A stretch of DNA of 57,523 bases from a bacterium (GTDB taxonomy: Bacteria > Acidobacteriota > HRBIN11 > JAKEFK01): the NCBI GenBank assembly GCA_022616075.1, contig JAKEFK010000067.1, positions 1 through 57,523 on the forward strand, read 5' to 3'. The notes under the pieces are model-generated. The model did not search any database. It had not been told where the DNA came from and saw only the letters and a list, made by a program, of their open reading frames with translations. Each line of letters starts with the position of its first letter. Position 1 is the first letter of the stretch. Made by a program: the position numbers and the translations under genes. Below, piece by piece: positions 1 to 8,968 of the stretch.

Positions 1-95
1 CACTATCAGAATCAAACAAATCGTTAAAAAAGCAAAACAATGCACAAACAGGGATAATTTAATTCGAAAAATACGAGCGAAAGGAAAAAACTAAA

Positions 96-701
96 TTACA
101 TCCGAAGCACATCTTCGACCAATCTTTTTGTTCGATCGTTCATGACGCCAATCTCTTCGATCAAAGTCCAGTCGCAGAATCGATGTGCCAGGAATTCTGC
201 CTGTTTTCGGCGCTGTCGGTCCATGTCGTCAACAGTATCTTTCCAGTATCTTTGATACACCATTGACCAATCGATTCTGTCGAGAAACTTCAAGTCATCA
301 TACCAATCGGTATAGGCTGCAATGCCGTGCCCATCAGAGAACACAAACTGAGTTCCCGAGCCTTGAATCCTCTGAACCGATGAAACCAGATATATTAAGG
401 GTTCCTGTCCCTCGGAATAACCTTCTACCCTTCCGGTTTTGAGTTGCAGAAGCATCGGCGACAAGTAACCGAAATAGAAAGCGACATAGTCATGGATAAC
501 TCCACCAGGACCACATGGAATTCTCGTAATTCGTCGCTCAGTTTGGATCTCGATGTTGTGAATCGTTTTGTAGTTTAGACCGTTCTTCGGGTTGTCGTTG
601 GGTGAATGAATTCCACCACGCTTCAGACAGATCTCGAGATTATCAATATGAATAAAACGATAGACAGGCGTTGGGATCGGAACAGGCATAATATGAGTCA
701 C
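96..701 (-). CDS. darT: DarT-family DNA ADP-ribosyltransferase (toxin)
   Basis: A 201-residue protein of the DarT (DUF4433) family, enzymes that ADP-ribosylate thymidine in single-stranded DNA using NAD+. Seen: the N-terminal PVYRFIHIDNL block (His18), the CGPGGVIHDYVAFYF block at 63-77, and RKQAEFLAHR near the C-terminus, where Glu169 matches the catalytic glutamate of DarT. Arg56/57 lie where the family has its NAD-contacting arginine. The length is usual. The first codon is GTG with a GAGG 15 bases upstream; an ATG four codons later (689) is an alternative start. It follows the HTH gene at 729-1067 by 27 bases on the same strand, so the two are probably co-transcribed. Its usual macrodomain antitoxin DarG would be expected downstream, which is off the left edge; bases 1-95 show no start of such a gene. 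Family assignment is strong; the activity is inferred. Confidence 0.88.
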   Translation of the reverse strand: MTHIMPVPIPTPVYRFIHIDNLEICLKRGGIHSPNDNPKNGLNYKTIHNIEIQTERRITRIPCGPGGVIHDYVAFYFGYLSPMLLQLKTGRVEGYSEGQEPLIYLVSSVQRIQGSGTQFVFSDGHGIAAYTDWYDDLKFLDRIDWSMVYQRYWKDTVDDMDRQRRKQAEFLAHRFCDWTLIEEIGVMNDRTKRLVEDVLRM

Positions 702-728
702 ATTATATTCAACTTGCCTCTCGCATCT

Positions 729-1067
729 TCACCCCGCCCGCTCCATCTTTCTTTTGAGCTTTTGCAGCACTTTTTCGGCCAGCTGATCCGGATCGAATTT
801 GGCGGTCACATCAAGATAAGATTCCACAAATCGATCCAGATCAGATTTCTTGTAAAGAACCTTTCCGGAGAGCTTGTATCTTTTCAAGTCTCCAATAACT
901 AACGAATGATAATCGAGCGTGTCGCTGCAAAGTCCGGTGTATTTCGCTGCTTCTTTCTTACTCATGTAATAGTCGTTCCTGAGATACTCCAGAATCTCGG
1001 AAACTGGAACGACACCGGAAACGATGTCTCTTTTCTCATCCGATGACGAAGTGTTCTTCGATTTCAT
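729..1067 (-). CDS. Excisionase/MerR-like helix-turn-helix protein
   Basis: A 112-residue protein with an HTH_17 (excisionase-like) core: MSKKEAAKYTGLCSDTL at about 34-50 is the turn and recognition helix, followed by a wing and KSDLDRFVESYL. Such domains bind DNA in phage and island excisionases and small regulators. The N-terminal 30 residues are polar and the C-terminus is a basic helix (QKLKRKMERAG). It lies just upstream of darT, so autoregulation of a toxin operon is possible but inferred. The start region (first 11 codons plus upstream DNA) exists in a second, diverged copy at 1203-1385. Confidence 0.7.
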   Translation of the reverse strand: MKSKNTSSSDEKRDIVSGVVPVSEILEYLRNDYYMSKKEAAKYTGLCSDTLDYHSLVIGDLKRYKLSGKVLYKKSDLDRFVESYLDVTAKFDPDQLAEKVLQKLKRKMERAG

Positions 1068-1385
1068 TCAGAGATTCCTATTTCAAGGGCCGTGCCAATT
1101 TGGAAACAGCTATGAATGAGAAGGCGGAGCAGCAATTCTGTGGTCGGGGTCGGAAAAATTTCGACCTAGCCCGAAAAGTTTTCGACTCCTGTGCCACTTT
1201 GTTCTCATCTGATACGGAAGCGTTCTTCGATTCCATATCATCTATTCCATCAATAGGTGTACCAGGCAATATCGTATTTCAAGAGCTGTGCCAAGTTCGA
1301 GAAACGCGCAAGATCGACGAGATGGAACAGCAATTCAGTACTAGCGGGTCGAAGCAATTTCCGCCTGGCTCAGAGAGTTTTCGAC
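1034..1385. repeat. Imperfect tandem duplication of the HTH gene start and leader
   Basis: Two diverged direct copies: unit A 1034-1186 and unit B 1203-1385. The first 34 bases of each (1034-1067 and 1203-1236) read on the minus strand as the same peptide start, MKSKNTSSSDEK in the real gene and MESKNASVSDEN in the copy. After a spacer of 11 bases in A and about 39 in B, similarity resumes with TATTTCAAG (1079 and 1275), continues through AGCAATTC-type blocks and ends at AGTTTTCGAC. The copy of the gene start is not followed by the rest of the gene. The stretch 1068-1488 therefore contains duplicated leader DNA and no convincing gene. Confidence 0.7.
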
Positions 1386-1488
1386 GGGTCAGAACGCTCA
1401 TACCGCAAATCAATTCATTTTCTCGTGGATCGTTCGCCCGGTCGGCGCTTGGCAAAGTGTTTGCTACTGCCGGAATGGAGGCAAAGCT

Positions 1489-2244
1489 ATGAGACGGATG
1501 ACCAAAAGAGACCAGGCAATCCTTCATGCGGTGAAAAGATTGGGCTTCGTTTCCAGGGATCAGATACAGCGTTATTTGTTCAGGTGCAGTCTTCATACAT
1601 ACTGGTGCACTTGCTCGAGTCGTGGAAAAACGGCAGTGAATCGAAGGTTACGACAGCTCGTTTCAGCGGGAGAACTACAGTCCATCCGGATTCCGAAAAG
1701 CTACGGAATTTTTGAAGGAGATATTTATATCCCAGGAAAGAATAATGGCGCGGCAGTGAAATTCGAAGAGATCGGCGTTTCAAAACACGGATTGCTGATC
1801 AATGACATACGTCTTTGGCTCGCCTTGTCGCAGCCAGAGGTCATTAAGCGTGAAAATATTCCGCAGGAGGAGTTCCACAGGATTGCAGACTTCGCATTCA
1901 AACTTGAAGTGTTACCGAGCGAGGTAAGTTTGCGATGCTTTCTTGAGGCCGATCGAGGCACAGAAAGCGGGCCTCAGTTACAAGCTAAATTCGACAAGTA
2001 TCGGGAAGGCTATCTTCAGGAATCCGATCTCATTCTTTTTGTGACAACGAGGAACACACTCTTCACACCAGCACAGGCCGCTGCAAGAGCCGGCCTAGAA
2101 AGGCATGTGCTGATCTGTAATTTTGAAGAGAATCGTTCCATGAACGCTTTCTTTGACGCAGAGTGGTTTTCTCCATTTCTGGTCCGGACAACACTCATGG
2201 AGTACTTAATCCCCAGCGAACCGGAGGATGATTTCGAACTTTAA
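1489..2244 (+). CDS. Replication-relaxation family protein
   Basis: A 251-residue protein resembling the Replic_Relax family of plasmid and integrative-element proteins. Seen: an N-terminal winged-HTH-like region (TKRDQAILHAVKRLGFVSRD, then RRLRQLVSAGEL), a middle domain with RIADFAFKLE, and FLEADRGTES at about 148-157, the typical acidic block, followed by a conserved Lys-rich Tyr segment and FVTTRNTLF. The ATG at 1489 has a GGAGG about 8 bases upstream. It is the only sizeable plus-strand gene in the first 20 kb and reads away from the darT/HTH genes. The precise role of the family is poorly known; here it points to mobile DNA. Family call is fairly firm. Confidence 0.75.
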   Translation: MRRMTKRDQAILHAVKRLGFVSRDQIQRYLFRCSLHTYWCTCSSRGKTAVNRRLRQLVSAGELQSIRIPKSYGIFEGDIYIPGKNNGAAVKFEEIGVSKHGLLINDIRLWLALSQPEVIKRENIPQEEFHRIADFAFKLEVLPSEVSLRCFLEADRGTESGPQLQAKFDKYREGYLQESDLILFVTTRNTLFTPAQAAARAGLERHVLICNFEENRSMNAFFDAEWFSPFLVRTTLMEYLIPSEPEDDFEL

Positions 2245-2664
2245 ATGGAAAAGCCTTTCAGAAGGGCTCCTGCAAAGTGTGTTTACATAAGATTAGGAAG
2301 AAATCAATATCGAAGAATCACTTAACGTGTGTTCGGAAGGGTCGAAATAAGTATGGCAAAGGAGCCGGATGGAAAAACGGTGGGCGCAAAAAAGTGTGTT
2401 TGCAGCAAACTGTGTTTAATGCAACCTTACAGTTGCTTTCAAGTTGGTTTGCCTTGGTTCGGGAGCTTTATAGAACGACAGGAGTTGAAGGATGGCAGCG
2501 GTGCCGGGTTCTGGTTCTAAAAGAATTTGGAGGACTTTAATGCCGAAGAATTGTGCTGCGTACAGGTTCAATTTGCACATGCATCGATGGGCCTTCCGTT
2601 CGCTGTCTTTTTTTTGTGTTTTTTGCTGTCCGAAGCAACTCCAAATTTCGGTCGCCTTTCGGGA
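2245..2664. other. Intergenic stretch without recognisable gene
   Basis: About 420 bases between the replication-relaxation gene and a convergent minus-strand gene. Several short open frames exist on the plus strand, but their translations are low in typical coding pattern and they lack a convincing ribosome-binding site. I see no tRNA, terminator or repeat here. It may be decayed DNA. Confidence 0.4.
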
Positions 2665-3111
2665 TCAAGATTCTTTGAACTTTATCGTCTTATTTTCGTT
2701 GCCATTTTCTAGCCAATTCGTGTTGGCGCGGTCGTTTCGTGCGGATCCACGATGATTGAGTCGGAGACAGATTCCATGATTTACGTTTTCGCAGTTGTCC
2801 TCATCAATCTCTTCTAACAGATCTCGAAGTTCGTCCGGATTAACATCACCCGGAATCTTAAATTTCGTGACCCATTCAAATATGGTTTCTCTGACAGTCG
2901 AGGCATCTTTTGCATTTGCTAACTCTACGGAGCGCTCATTGTTAAATTTCCTGAAGAGGAAGTCCTGAATAACCTTTTCTGGATCATCAGATAAACTGAT
3001 GGAGTTAGATAGGCTCGATGCTTCTTTGTAAATTTCTGAACGCCCGTTTGCAATAATGCGCATCGCAAGATCAACTGTTCTTCTTGATCGCACTTCTTTC
3101 TGAGATTTCAT
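2665..3111 (-). CDS. Hypothetical protein, 148 aa
   Basis: Unrecognised soluble protein. I chose the ATG at 3111 because AAGGAG lies about 6 bases before it; an in-frame ATG nine codons earlier has no such site. The N-terminal half is basic then mixed (SQKEVRSRRTVDLAMRIIANG), the middle holds an acidic stretch (ELRDLLEEIDEDN), and the last 35 residues are Asn- and Arg-rich, suggesting a disordered tail or a read-through into non-native frame. No membrane segment or catalytic motif is seen. It sits between the replication-relaxation gene and the HD-hydrolase pseudogene, reading in the direction of the island genes. Confidence 0.5.
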   Translation of the reverse strand: MKSQKEVRSRRTVDLAMRIIANGRSEIYKEASSLSNSISLSDDPEKVIQDFLFRKFNNERSVELANAKDASTVRETIFEWVTKFKIPGDVNPDELRDLLEEIDEDNCENVNHGICLRLNHRGSARNDRANTNWLENGNENKTIKFKES

Positions 3112-3352
3112 GAGTATCTCCTTTTCTTCATGTCTCATTGGATTTCACAAAATAAATGAAGCAAGAAGTTTGCCAAGTAATAGGTAATCGCCGAACTTCG
3201 TCCGGCTGGGTTGGCCATTCTCATCCCGGCAATGCCCCATACTTTTATCGCAAAGGCCGTGGATGACTATGTGCTAAGTCAATTGCTCTAGCTGAGAATT
3301 CAACGAATTGTCGAAGGAAAAAATTCTGTCGTCACAAGTGAGCAGCGATGAA

Positions 3353-3990
3353 TTATGAGTCAAGGGGCCAAACACCCTGGTGGCCCGTCTCGTTTTCGAT
3401 TTGAGTCACAACTCGGTCGAGCTCTTGAATCAGTTTTTCATGATGACCCGTGGCTTTGTACGCATTTACCAGTCCGCGGTAGTACCCGATCGTTCCCTGT
3501 TTTCCTGCTCACGGTTGAAGCGTTTCCACAGCTCGTCACCGATTTGGCGGTAGTCATGCAATACAGAGTTCGCGTTGTGAAGTTTGTCGGATGCAGATAC
3601 GAGCAATACGGACGCAGATTCGTTGGAGACTCTGTTAACATACGCTTCTTTCCGCACGCGCCATGGTGGCTTAGGTGAGACATCTGTATCAGTGCAACCC
3701 TCAACGATTTTAAGTACGCGTTCTCCGAAGCGGAATCGCAACAATTTGCGCACCGAATCAGCGCCAAGCTCACGAGGCGCATCTTCAATCGAATCGTGAA
3801 GCAGAGCAGCGATCGCTTCCTCTTCGTCAGCACCGTATTGCAGAGCAATAGACGTCACCCCAAGCAAATGTGCAATGTACGGAATTCGCGTCCCTTTCCG
3901 GACCTGAGTTGCGTGCAACTCGGCGGCTGTATGAAGAGCCTCCGAGAAACGAAGCGACAATGGACTGGGTTCGCTAGCCATGTTATTCAT
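3353..3990 (-). pseudogene. RelA/SpoT-type HD phosphohydrolase, frameshifted near 3495
   Basis: The first frame encodes an HD domain close to the hydrolase part of RelA/SpoT: RKGTRIPYIAHLLGV (His41), LLHDSIED (His65-Asp66, Glu69-Asp70), and ASDKLHNANSVLHDY. The start at 3990 has AAGGAG about 6 bases upstream. After LWKRFNREQENRE the frame ends early, but the next frame continues exactly as the family does: GTIGYYRGLVNAYKATG, then QELDRVVTQIENETG, stopping at 3353. Total length 638 bases is one short of a multiple of three, consistent with one lost base in a G run (or an 8-base insertion). So the enzyme is interrupted after the HD core; either a real mutation or an assembly error. Intact relatives are about 210 residues and lack the synthetase domain. 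Confidence 0.72.
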
Positions 3991-4119
3991 AACTTCTCCT
4001 TCCTTATCACTTAGATGTAGCCATCCAACATGACAATCTTCATTCCCCGGAAATTGTTGTCCCAAGACTCGGCAGAGTTTTGGAAGGTGAACCGGGTTGC
4101 AACCCACCAAAACAAACTG

Positions 4120-5034
4120 TCAGCCCTGCTTTCTTCGTTGATTGTGAACAACAATCTTCAGCTTCTTCCAGTCTTTGGGGTTGCCATCCATTCGGTGCAA
4201 CATGCGATGGCAGTTGGAGCAGACGGTGATCAAGTCTTCGATTGCAGTTATTACCTTATCGAGTTGCTTACCCAAAGGCTTGAGGTGATGCGCTTCAGCA
4301 AACGAATCACCTAGTTTATCTCCATAAACTTTGCTGAAAGTCATTTTGCAGATTTGACAGCGGTAGCGGTCCCGCACTTTACATAGTTCCGCGAGATAGC
4401 CGCTGCGTTCTCGCGCCAGGTGAGCCTTCACCCACTTGCGGTTCTCGCAACGGGGATAGACCTCGCTCCACGAATCCTTTGCGCTGGTTTTCGGAAGCGA
4501 CCCTGCCACATCCTCCAAGAATGCCACTGCACGATTACAAAAGTGTTGACGAATTCCCTTGGCTGTGCGGGGGGTTGAATCAAAGATTCCGAAGAACGTC
4601 TCTCCGGTTTTGTATTTTTCCAAAATCGGCACGCCGAATTCTGCCCGATGAAGGCGACCAGTAAGAGCGAAGAACTTGTTCTCACTTGCATCCTTCGACG
4701 TTATAGTACGGACCGGCCAAAGGTTTCGCGAAACACGATTGGTTATTGCCATGATAGGACGCCGATGCTTGTAAGATACGAACCCAGCCCAGAGTTTTCG
4801 TTCAGGATATCCAGGGAAGCGATCAAACCATACTTCAAGTTTCGGTTGATTCTTACCGAGGCTTCCTATGGTCGTACACCAGCCATCGGTGTCCGTCCTC
4901 CAAGTAGCCTTTGGAATCCGAATCCGAATCCGCATTCCAGTGCTGCGCAGCTTCAGCATCTTGGCCATGGCTTTTGCGGTACTCATCAACCGACTCCGAT
5001 CCTGTATAGTTTTATCCTTTTTTACTCTCGCCAT
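4120..5034 (-). CDS. HNH endonuclease
   Basis: A 304-residue protein whose C-terminus is an HNH nuclease with a zinc site: CQIC (Cys226, Cys229), AEAHHLKPLG (His249-His250), then ITVCSNCHRMLHR (Cys272, Cys275, His276, His280). This arrangement resembles McrA-type and other restriction-linked HNH proteins. The first 200 residues show no domain I can name and may bind DNA or sense the target. The gene follows the DUF499 ATPase gene by 19 bases on the same strand, so it is likely in the same transcript. No strong ribosome-binding site precedes the ATG at 5034. Nuclease assignment is firm; its part in the cassette is inferred from position. Confidence 0.8.
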   Translation of the reverse strand: MARVKKDKTIQDRSRLMSTAKAMAKMLKLRSTGMRIRIRIPKATWRTDTDGWCTTIGSLGKNQPKLEVWFDRFPGYPERKLWAGFVSYKHRRPIMAITNRVSRNLWPVRTITSKDASENKFFALTGRLHRAEFGVPILEKYKTGETFFGIFDSTPRTAKGIRQHFCNRAVAFLEDVAGSLPKTSAKDSWSEVYPRCENRKWVKAHLARERSGYLAELCKVRDRYRCQICKMTFSKVYGDKLGDSFAEAHHLKPLGKQLDKVITAIEDLITVCSNCHRMLHRMDGNPKDWKKLKIVVHNQRRKQG

Positions 5035-5053
5035 GGAAATTCATCGGTGTAAG

Positions 5054-7822
5054 TTAGTTCTGATCCTTTGAAACCAAAACTTTTTCTTGCAGCCCAAGAT
5101 CTTCCAGAATTTGCCGAAGATCACCTTCCAGATTCTTTGCATTGGCAGAGTCCACAGTAACCGAGAACTCGATGCTCATTCGCAAATCAGTTCCAGCTTT
5201 CAGTTTTGGGATGACTTTTGTACCCAGTCTATTCCATATCTCTGGTGGGATGGCTCCGGTTATCCGAATGGTACTCGTCTGCGGTTGAGCAGTAGGGCGA
5301 GGTTCGTCAATACCCTCAGATGTCGGAGTAGTTATCGGTTCGGGGCCGCCCGGTGTGGGTACAGGTGTCGAAGTAGGCGATGATGATTTTAGACTTTCGC
5401 TCTTTGCCTTTGTTAGAAGAAAAACACCCGCATCAAAAGAAACTTCATCAGCTGAAAGCAGTTCTGAAAACCAGATCCGTTCATATGTGCCGTCTTGCTT
5501 TGGCCCAGAGGCCAGTCCAAAATCTCCTTTACCTACAAATTCAACAATCTTGTTTCGCAAGACTGTATCCGGATCAAGCAATCTTGTGAGTGAACCATTC
5601 ACGAAACTTTGGCGCAAGCTGGCAAGCGGCCAGGCTGCGCTTTGCTTTAATGCGGGCGGCCAGTATCGGTCAATGTAACCCGCGCCGATGGATTCGTTCA
5701 GTCTCGCACCTGCTTTGAGCGCTGAAATAATTCGACCGCAAAGTGTTTCTGTTGAACTCGAATGTCCTGCTCCGAGATCGATTACCGCGAGCCCATCCTG
5801 CTCCTTTGGATCCGTTATAACCACGTACCTGTAACCGCCCCACACTTCGTCCTTGGCCGCATCTTCAGCATCGCCAACACGGGATTGAATCTCCGCACGG
5901 TCGGATCGATCGAAATCTCCACCCAGTATGCCATCTGATACTTCTTTCGCTACTCGTTTCCATGCGAGCCATAGTTCTATTTTTTCTCGCAGCTCACGCC
6001 CCGGTTTTTTGAAACACCAGATCAACGCGCCAGGATAAAGCCTCGGAGATTTTCCTCGTGCTTTACTCCATTGAAGAATCTGTTGTCGTAATTGTTCGGT
6101 GTTGGTCCACTCTGTTTCCGGATCCATTAAAATCAAACTAAGCCGGGGGGTGTCCTGGATTGCCGTATCATCCGCAGGAAAAGGTATCAGAGGGATTGAG
6201 GCTCCGCGTTGAAACTCTTTTTGTACTGTGGCTCTCATTGTGGGCTTAATCTCGCTTTCTTCATCAAGCGATGCCCTGCGATCACTCACCACTTTTTTGA
6301 CTGTAGGTTGGTGGCTGATCCTGAATCCGTCTGTACCAACTTTGCGAATGAAGTAAGATTTGTCTTCCAAAGAAAATGCAGCGGAGTCGATCGACGTGGT
6401 GTCAACATCGGGCTCTCCAAGCGCGAATCGGAGCTCCGGCAAGTGAGCAACTTTATCTACCTGTCCACCCGATGACTCAAAAAGAATTGCTGTACCTACC
6501 CTGCGATGGATGAACCTCAGGGGTTCTTTTGTGTCCGCGTCCAAGGCACGGGCGTGTGACTGATCTCCGGATATATCTGCTTCAATCGCTGACACAAGTC
6601 GTGATTCCCCCAATTGTCCTAAAACCACACTACGAAAGTCCGGCACTTCTAACGGTGCCGAACCAATTGTAATTACTGGCTCGCGACGCGCCTGTGTAAA
6701 GCCCTCGCGGTATGCCCATGAGATCCATTGAGCCAGCATCGCCAACGTTCCCCGCGTCTGCTGATATTGAGCCAGAGCCTGCCATTTTCGCTGAAAAACG
6801 GACAACGTTGCAGGGTGAAATGGATAACATGCTTCAAAGCGTGAGCGCAAGTATTCGCGCGCTTTTGCTTCAGTAGAGGCCGTATCCACAGCAGTCCATT
6901 CCGGAGGAAGCTGCGCTCTGCGATCGAAGCACCAATCGGCAAAAGCTTTAGCCACGTTGCTGCGTGTGCGCTGATTGCCGAGATCTTCAAACAACCGGCG
7001 GCGAACAACTTCGCTGATTTCCGTTTCATCGTTTGCGATTAGATCCTTGGCAACGCGACGTACGACTTTGGTGATCCGGTCTTGCCACTGCAGATCCCAA
7101 TCCGTCATTTCCACCTGGCTTCGAGGCAAACTGATTACTGCGGCTCCATGAGTAGTGCCGGTAGTTGCAACAGTAAGATTTTGAATAAACGCATAAAAGG
7201 CCTCTGCCATATTCCGGTGCCGATTCAAGAAGTTTAGAACTTCATCGAACAAAATAAGGACCGGCGCGTTCGCAGCAGCAAACACTCTCGCGAGAGCCTC
7301 TGTGCCGGGAGGTGTAGTTAATGCGGCACTCCCTAATTCCGACACACCCTTTTCGCCGGAAAGCTGGCTCGCTATGTCGATCCACGGAGTTTCCCTGCCC
7401 GGTTGAGGGTCCCATGCGTTCCCAACAAAGACAGCAACATTCGCTTTCGGAACCGATGTTACACTCGCGTGTGACAGCAGATCGGTAACGCCAGGAAAGT
7501 TCGCTGCTATCTTGCCATGCTTTGCTATATGGTACAGCGCGGTCAGCGTGTGTGTTTTCCCTCCGCCAAACTGTGTGATAAGCATCAACACAGGGGCAGT
7601 GTTTTGAGTTGTACCACTAAGCCTTCGCAGAACCATACCCGCATGGTCCTGGAGCGCTCTTGTAAAGAAAGTACGCGAGAAAAACTGCTCCGGTTTGCGA
7701 TAGTCATCCGGGGCAGTGTTCGAAACAACTTGTTCTAAGTGGATCGCGAATTCGTCCGGATTGAAGGAACGGCCAGCGCGGACTTCCTCACGAGGCCTGA
7801 CAACCTTATACCAAGGTTCCAT
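5054..7822 (-). CDS. DUF499 AAA-type ATPase (COG1483)
   Basis: A 922-residue P-loop ATPase of the DUF499 family. Seen: TQFGGGKTHTLTAL at 83-96 (Walker A), LILFDEVLNFLNRH around Asp193-Glu194 (Walker B), and a conserved N-terminal PWYKVVRPREEV region; the C-terminal third contains a Pro/Thr-rich linker (about 825-860) and a small terminal domain with TIRITGAIPPEIW. DUF499 genes are repeatedly found with DUF1156 methylases in predicted phage-defence or modification cassettes. Here it lies between the broken nuclease gene and the HNH gene. It probably supplies ATP-driven movement or recognition for the methylase/nuclease set; that is inference. Confidence 0.9.
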   Translation of the reverse strand: MEPWYKVVRPREEVRAGRSFNPDEFAIHLEQVVSNTAPDDYRKPEQFFSRTFFTRALQDHAGMVLRRLSGTTQNTAPVLMLITQFGGGKTHTLTALYHIAKHGKIAANFPGVTDLLSHASVTSVPKANVAVFVGNAWDPQPGRETPWIDIASQLSGEKGVSELGSAALTTPPGTEALARVFAAANAPVLILFDEVLNFLNRHRNMAEAFYAFIQNLTVATTGTTHGAAVISLPRSQVEMTDWDLQWQDRITKVVRRVAKDLIANDETEISEVVRRRLFEDLGNQRTRSNVAKAFADWCFDRRAQLPPEWTAVDTASTEAKAREYLRSRFEACYPFHPATLSVFQRKWQALAQYQQTRGTLAMLAQWISWAYREGFTQARREPVITIGSAPLEVPDFRSVVLGQLGESRLVSAIEADISGDQSHARALDADTKEPLRFIHRRVGTAILFESSGGQVDKVAHLPELRFALGEPDVDTTSIDSAAFSLEDKSYFIRKVGTDGFRISHQPTVKKVVSDRRASLDEESEIKPTMRATVQKEFQRGASIPLIPFPADDTAIQDTPRLSLILMDPETEWTNTEQLRQQILQWSKARGKSPRLYPGALIWCFKKPGRELREKIELWLAWKRVAKEVSDGILGGDFDRSDRAEIQSRVGDAEDAAKDEVWGGYRYVVITDPKEQDGLAVIDLGAGHSSSTETLCGRIISALKAGARLNESIGAGYIDRYWPPALKQSAAWPLASLRQSFVNGSLTRLLDPDTVLRNKIVEFVGKGDFGLASGPKQDGTYERIWFSELLSADEVSFDAGVFLLTKAKSESLKSSSPTSTPVPTPGGPEPITTPTSEGIDEPRPTAQPQTSTIRITGAIPPEIWNRLGTKVIPKLKAGTDLRMSIEFSVTVDSANAKNLEGDLRQILEDLGLQEKVLVSKDQN

Positions 7823-8044
7823 GTTTAAAATTTCTTCTCAATCGCCTGAGTCGGCGACATGGATCGTCTTACAATTCATGCTCTTCCTTTTCCCATACAC
7901 GCGATAAAATCAAGAGACGCGTAGAAGAAATTATAGCCTTTTCTTGTCTTACTTCGGAATATAAACAGGCAAAACACTTGCCGACTACTTAATTCGGACA
8001 TTAAGGCCTCTTGACCTTTTGAAAAAGTTTGTTTGCTGAGGTCT

Positions 8045-8958
8045 TCAGTCGCGCAAGATTTGCATAAGAGCATAATCATGCTGCCCGGAATACATTCGAT
8101 AGCGGACGCCATCGGTAACTATGATATCGACTGGTAAACCGATCGATTTTGCATAGCCTTTCGCCTGGTTCAATGCGCCTTCAACTCCCGCACCAAACCG
8201 TTTGGCCTCAACAATGAACAACAGTTCTCAGGTGTTCGCGGAAGGTTTTTAAAAACCGCAACGTCGACGTATCTCCATTTGATCGCGACTAGTTCGGGAG
8301 GCCAACCGAGCGAATAAAAAAACGGAACAACGAAATGAACAATCATCTCATCTTCTGAAGGATAGTTGCCAAAATCGGTTTCATTCAAATACAGTTGCGC
8401 AACATCCGTGACTTGTGCCACCAAGTTTCTCAAATATACAGGGATTTCTTCCAGCAGTAGCTCTTCTTTTGGCATAGGCGGTAAAGGGGAAGTCTGCCAG
8501 TGCGTTGGCGGCGAATTCAAGAATCTCCGTACAAAATCGAGCACTTCAACATTTGAGACTCTGGAAAGTCGTGGCGGGTTCGCACCGAAAACAGGCGTTG
8601 CAAAGTTATGTTCTTGCGGCAGGTCAAACCAGCGTACGCGGCGACAATGTTGTAGGTCCCAACCGTTCACATCATCGAACTGATTGAGGTAGGTATAATC
8701 ACCGGCAACAAGTCCAATCGCCCGAATGCCTGATATTCCTTTCCGGAGAAGAAATGTATCACCAACAATTACTTCGCTGGCAAAACGGCGTACGTAGCCG
8801 CCTTCATAATGGTCATCTGACTTGTCCGGCTTCCATGGGCCCGGATCACCGGGACCCAATAAAGCGACACCTGATTTCAAGAAAAGATCGGCGTACGATC
8901 GCGATGCGGGACCTGCCGAGATCTGCCAAACGTCTCCCTTTTTTCCCTCTACTTCCAT
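8045..8958 (-). pseudogene. EVE-like plus HsdR_N-like nuclease, frameshifted near 8224
   Basis: The N-terminal half (DVWQISAGPASRSYADLFL, ALLGPGDPGPW, VRRFASEVIVGDTFLLR) looks like an EVE-like domain of restriction proteins. The C-terminal half resembles the HsdR N-terminal nuclease domain: EDEMIVHFVVPFFYSLGW, then KWRYVDVAVF. The first frame ends at 8170 with a nonsense tail. In the next frame the family pattern resumes: LLFIVEAKRFGAGVEGALNQ, AKGYAKSIGLPVDIIVTDG, VRYRMYSG, stop at 8045. The 914-base span is one short of a multiple of three, so a single base is missing near 8220-8228. The split falls between the putative catalytic Asp (VDVAVF) and the ExK (EAK), so the first-frame product lacks an essential lysine. 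Starts 10 bases after the methylase gene. Confidence 0.75.
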
Positions 8959-8968
8959 TTAGAATGAA

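Noticed and set aside
1078-1269. Minus-strand 63-codon frame
   Set aside because: It contains the copied start of the HTH gene but then runs into unrelated sequence; it is treated as part of the repeat.
1043-1492. Plus-strand open frame of 149 codons within the duplicated leader
   Set aside because: It overlaps the HTH gene start and follows the repeat rather than a coding pattern; the translation has no domain look and no ribosome-binding site.
3991-4110. N-terminal 40-codon extension of the HD gene
   Set aside because: The ribosome-binding site before 3990 and the family's normal start favour the shorter form; the extension has no similarity I can name.
4428-4691. Frame inside the HNH gene
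   Set aside because: Shadow of the HNH gene; no coding features of its own.
7876-8112. 78-codon minus-strand frame after the broken nuclease
   Set aside because: Overlaps the true C-terminus of the nuclease in another frame and has no coding pattern.
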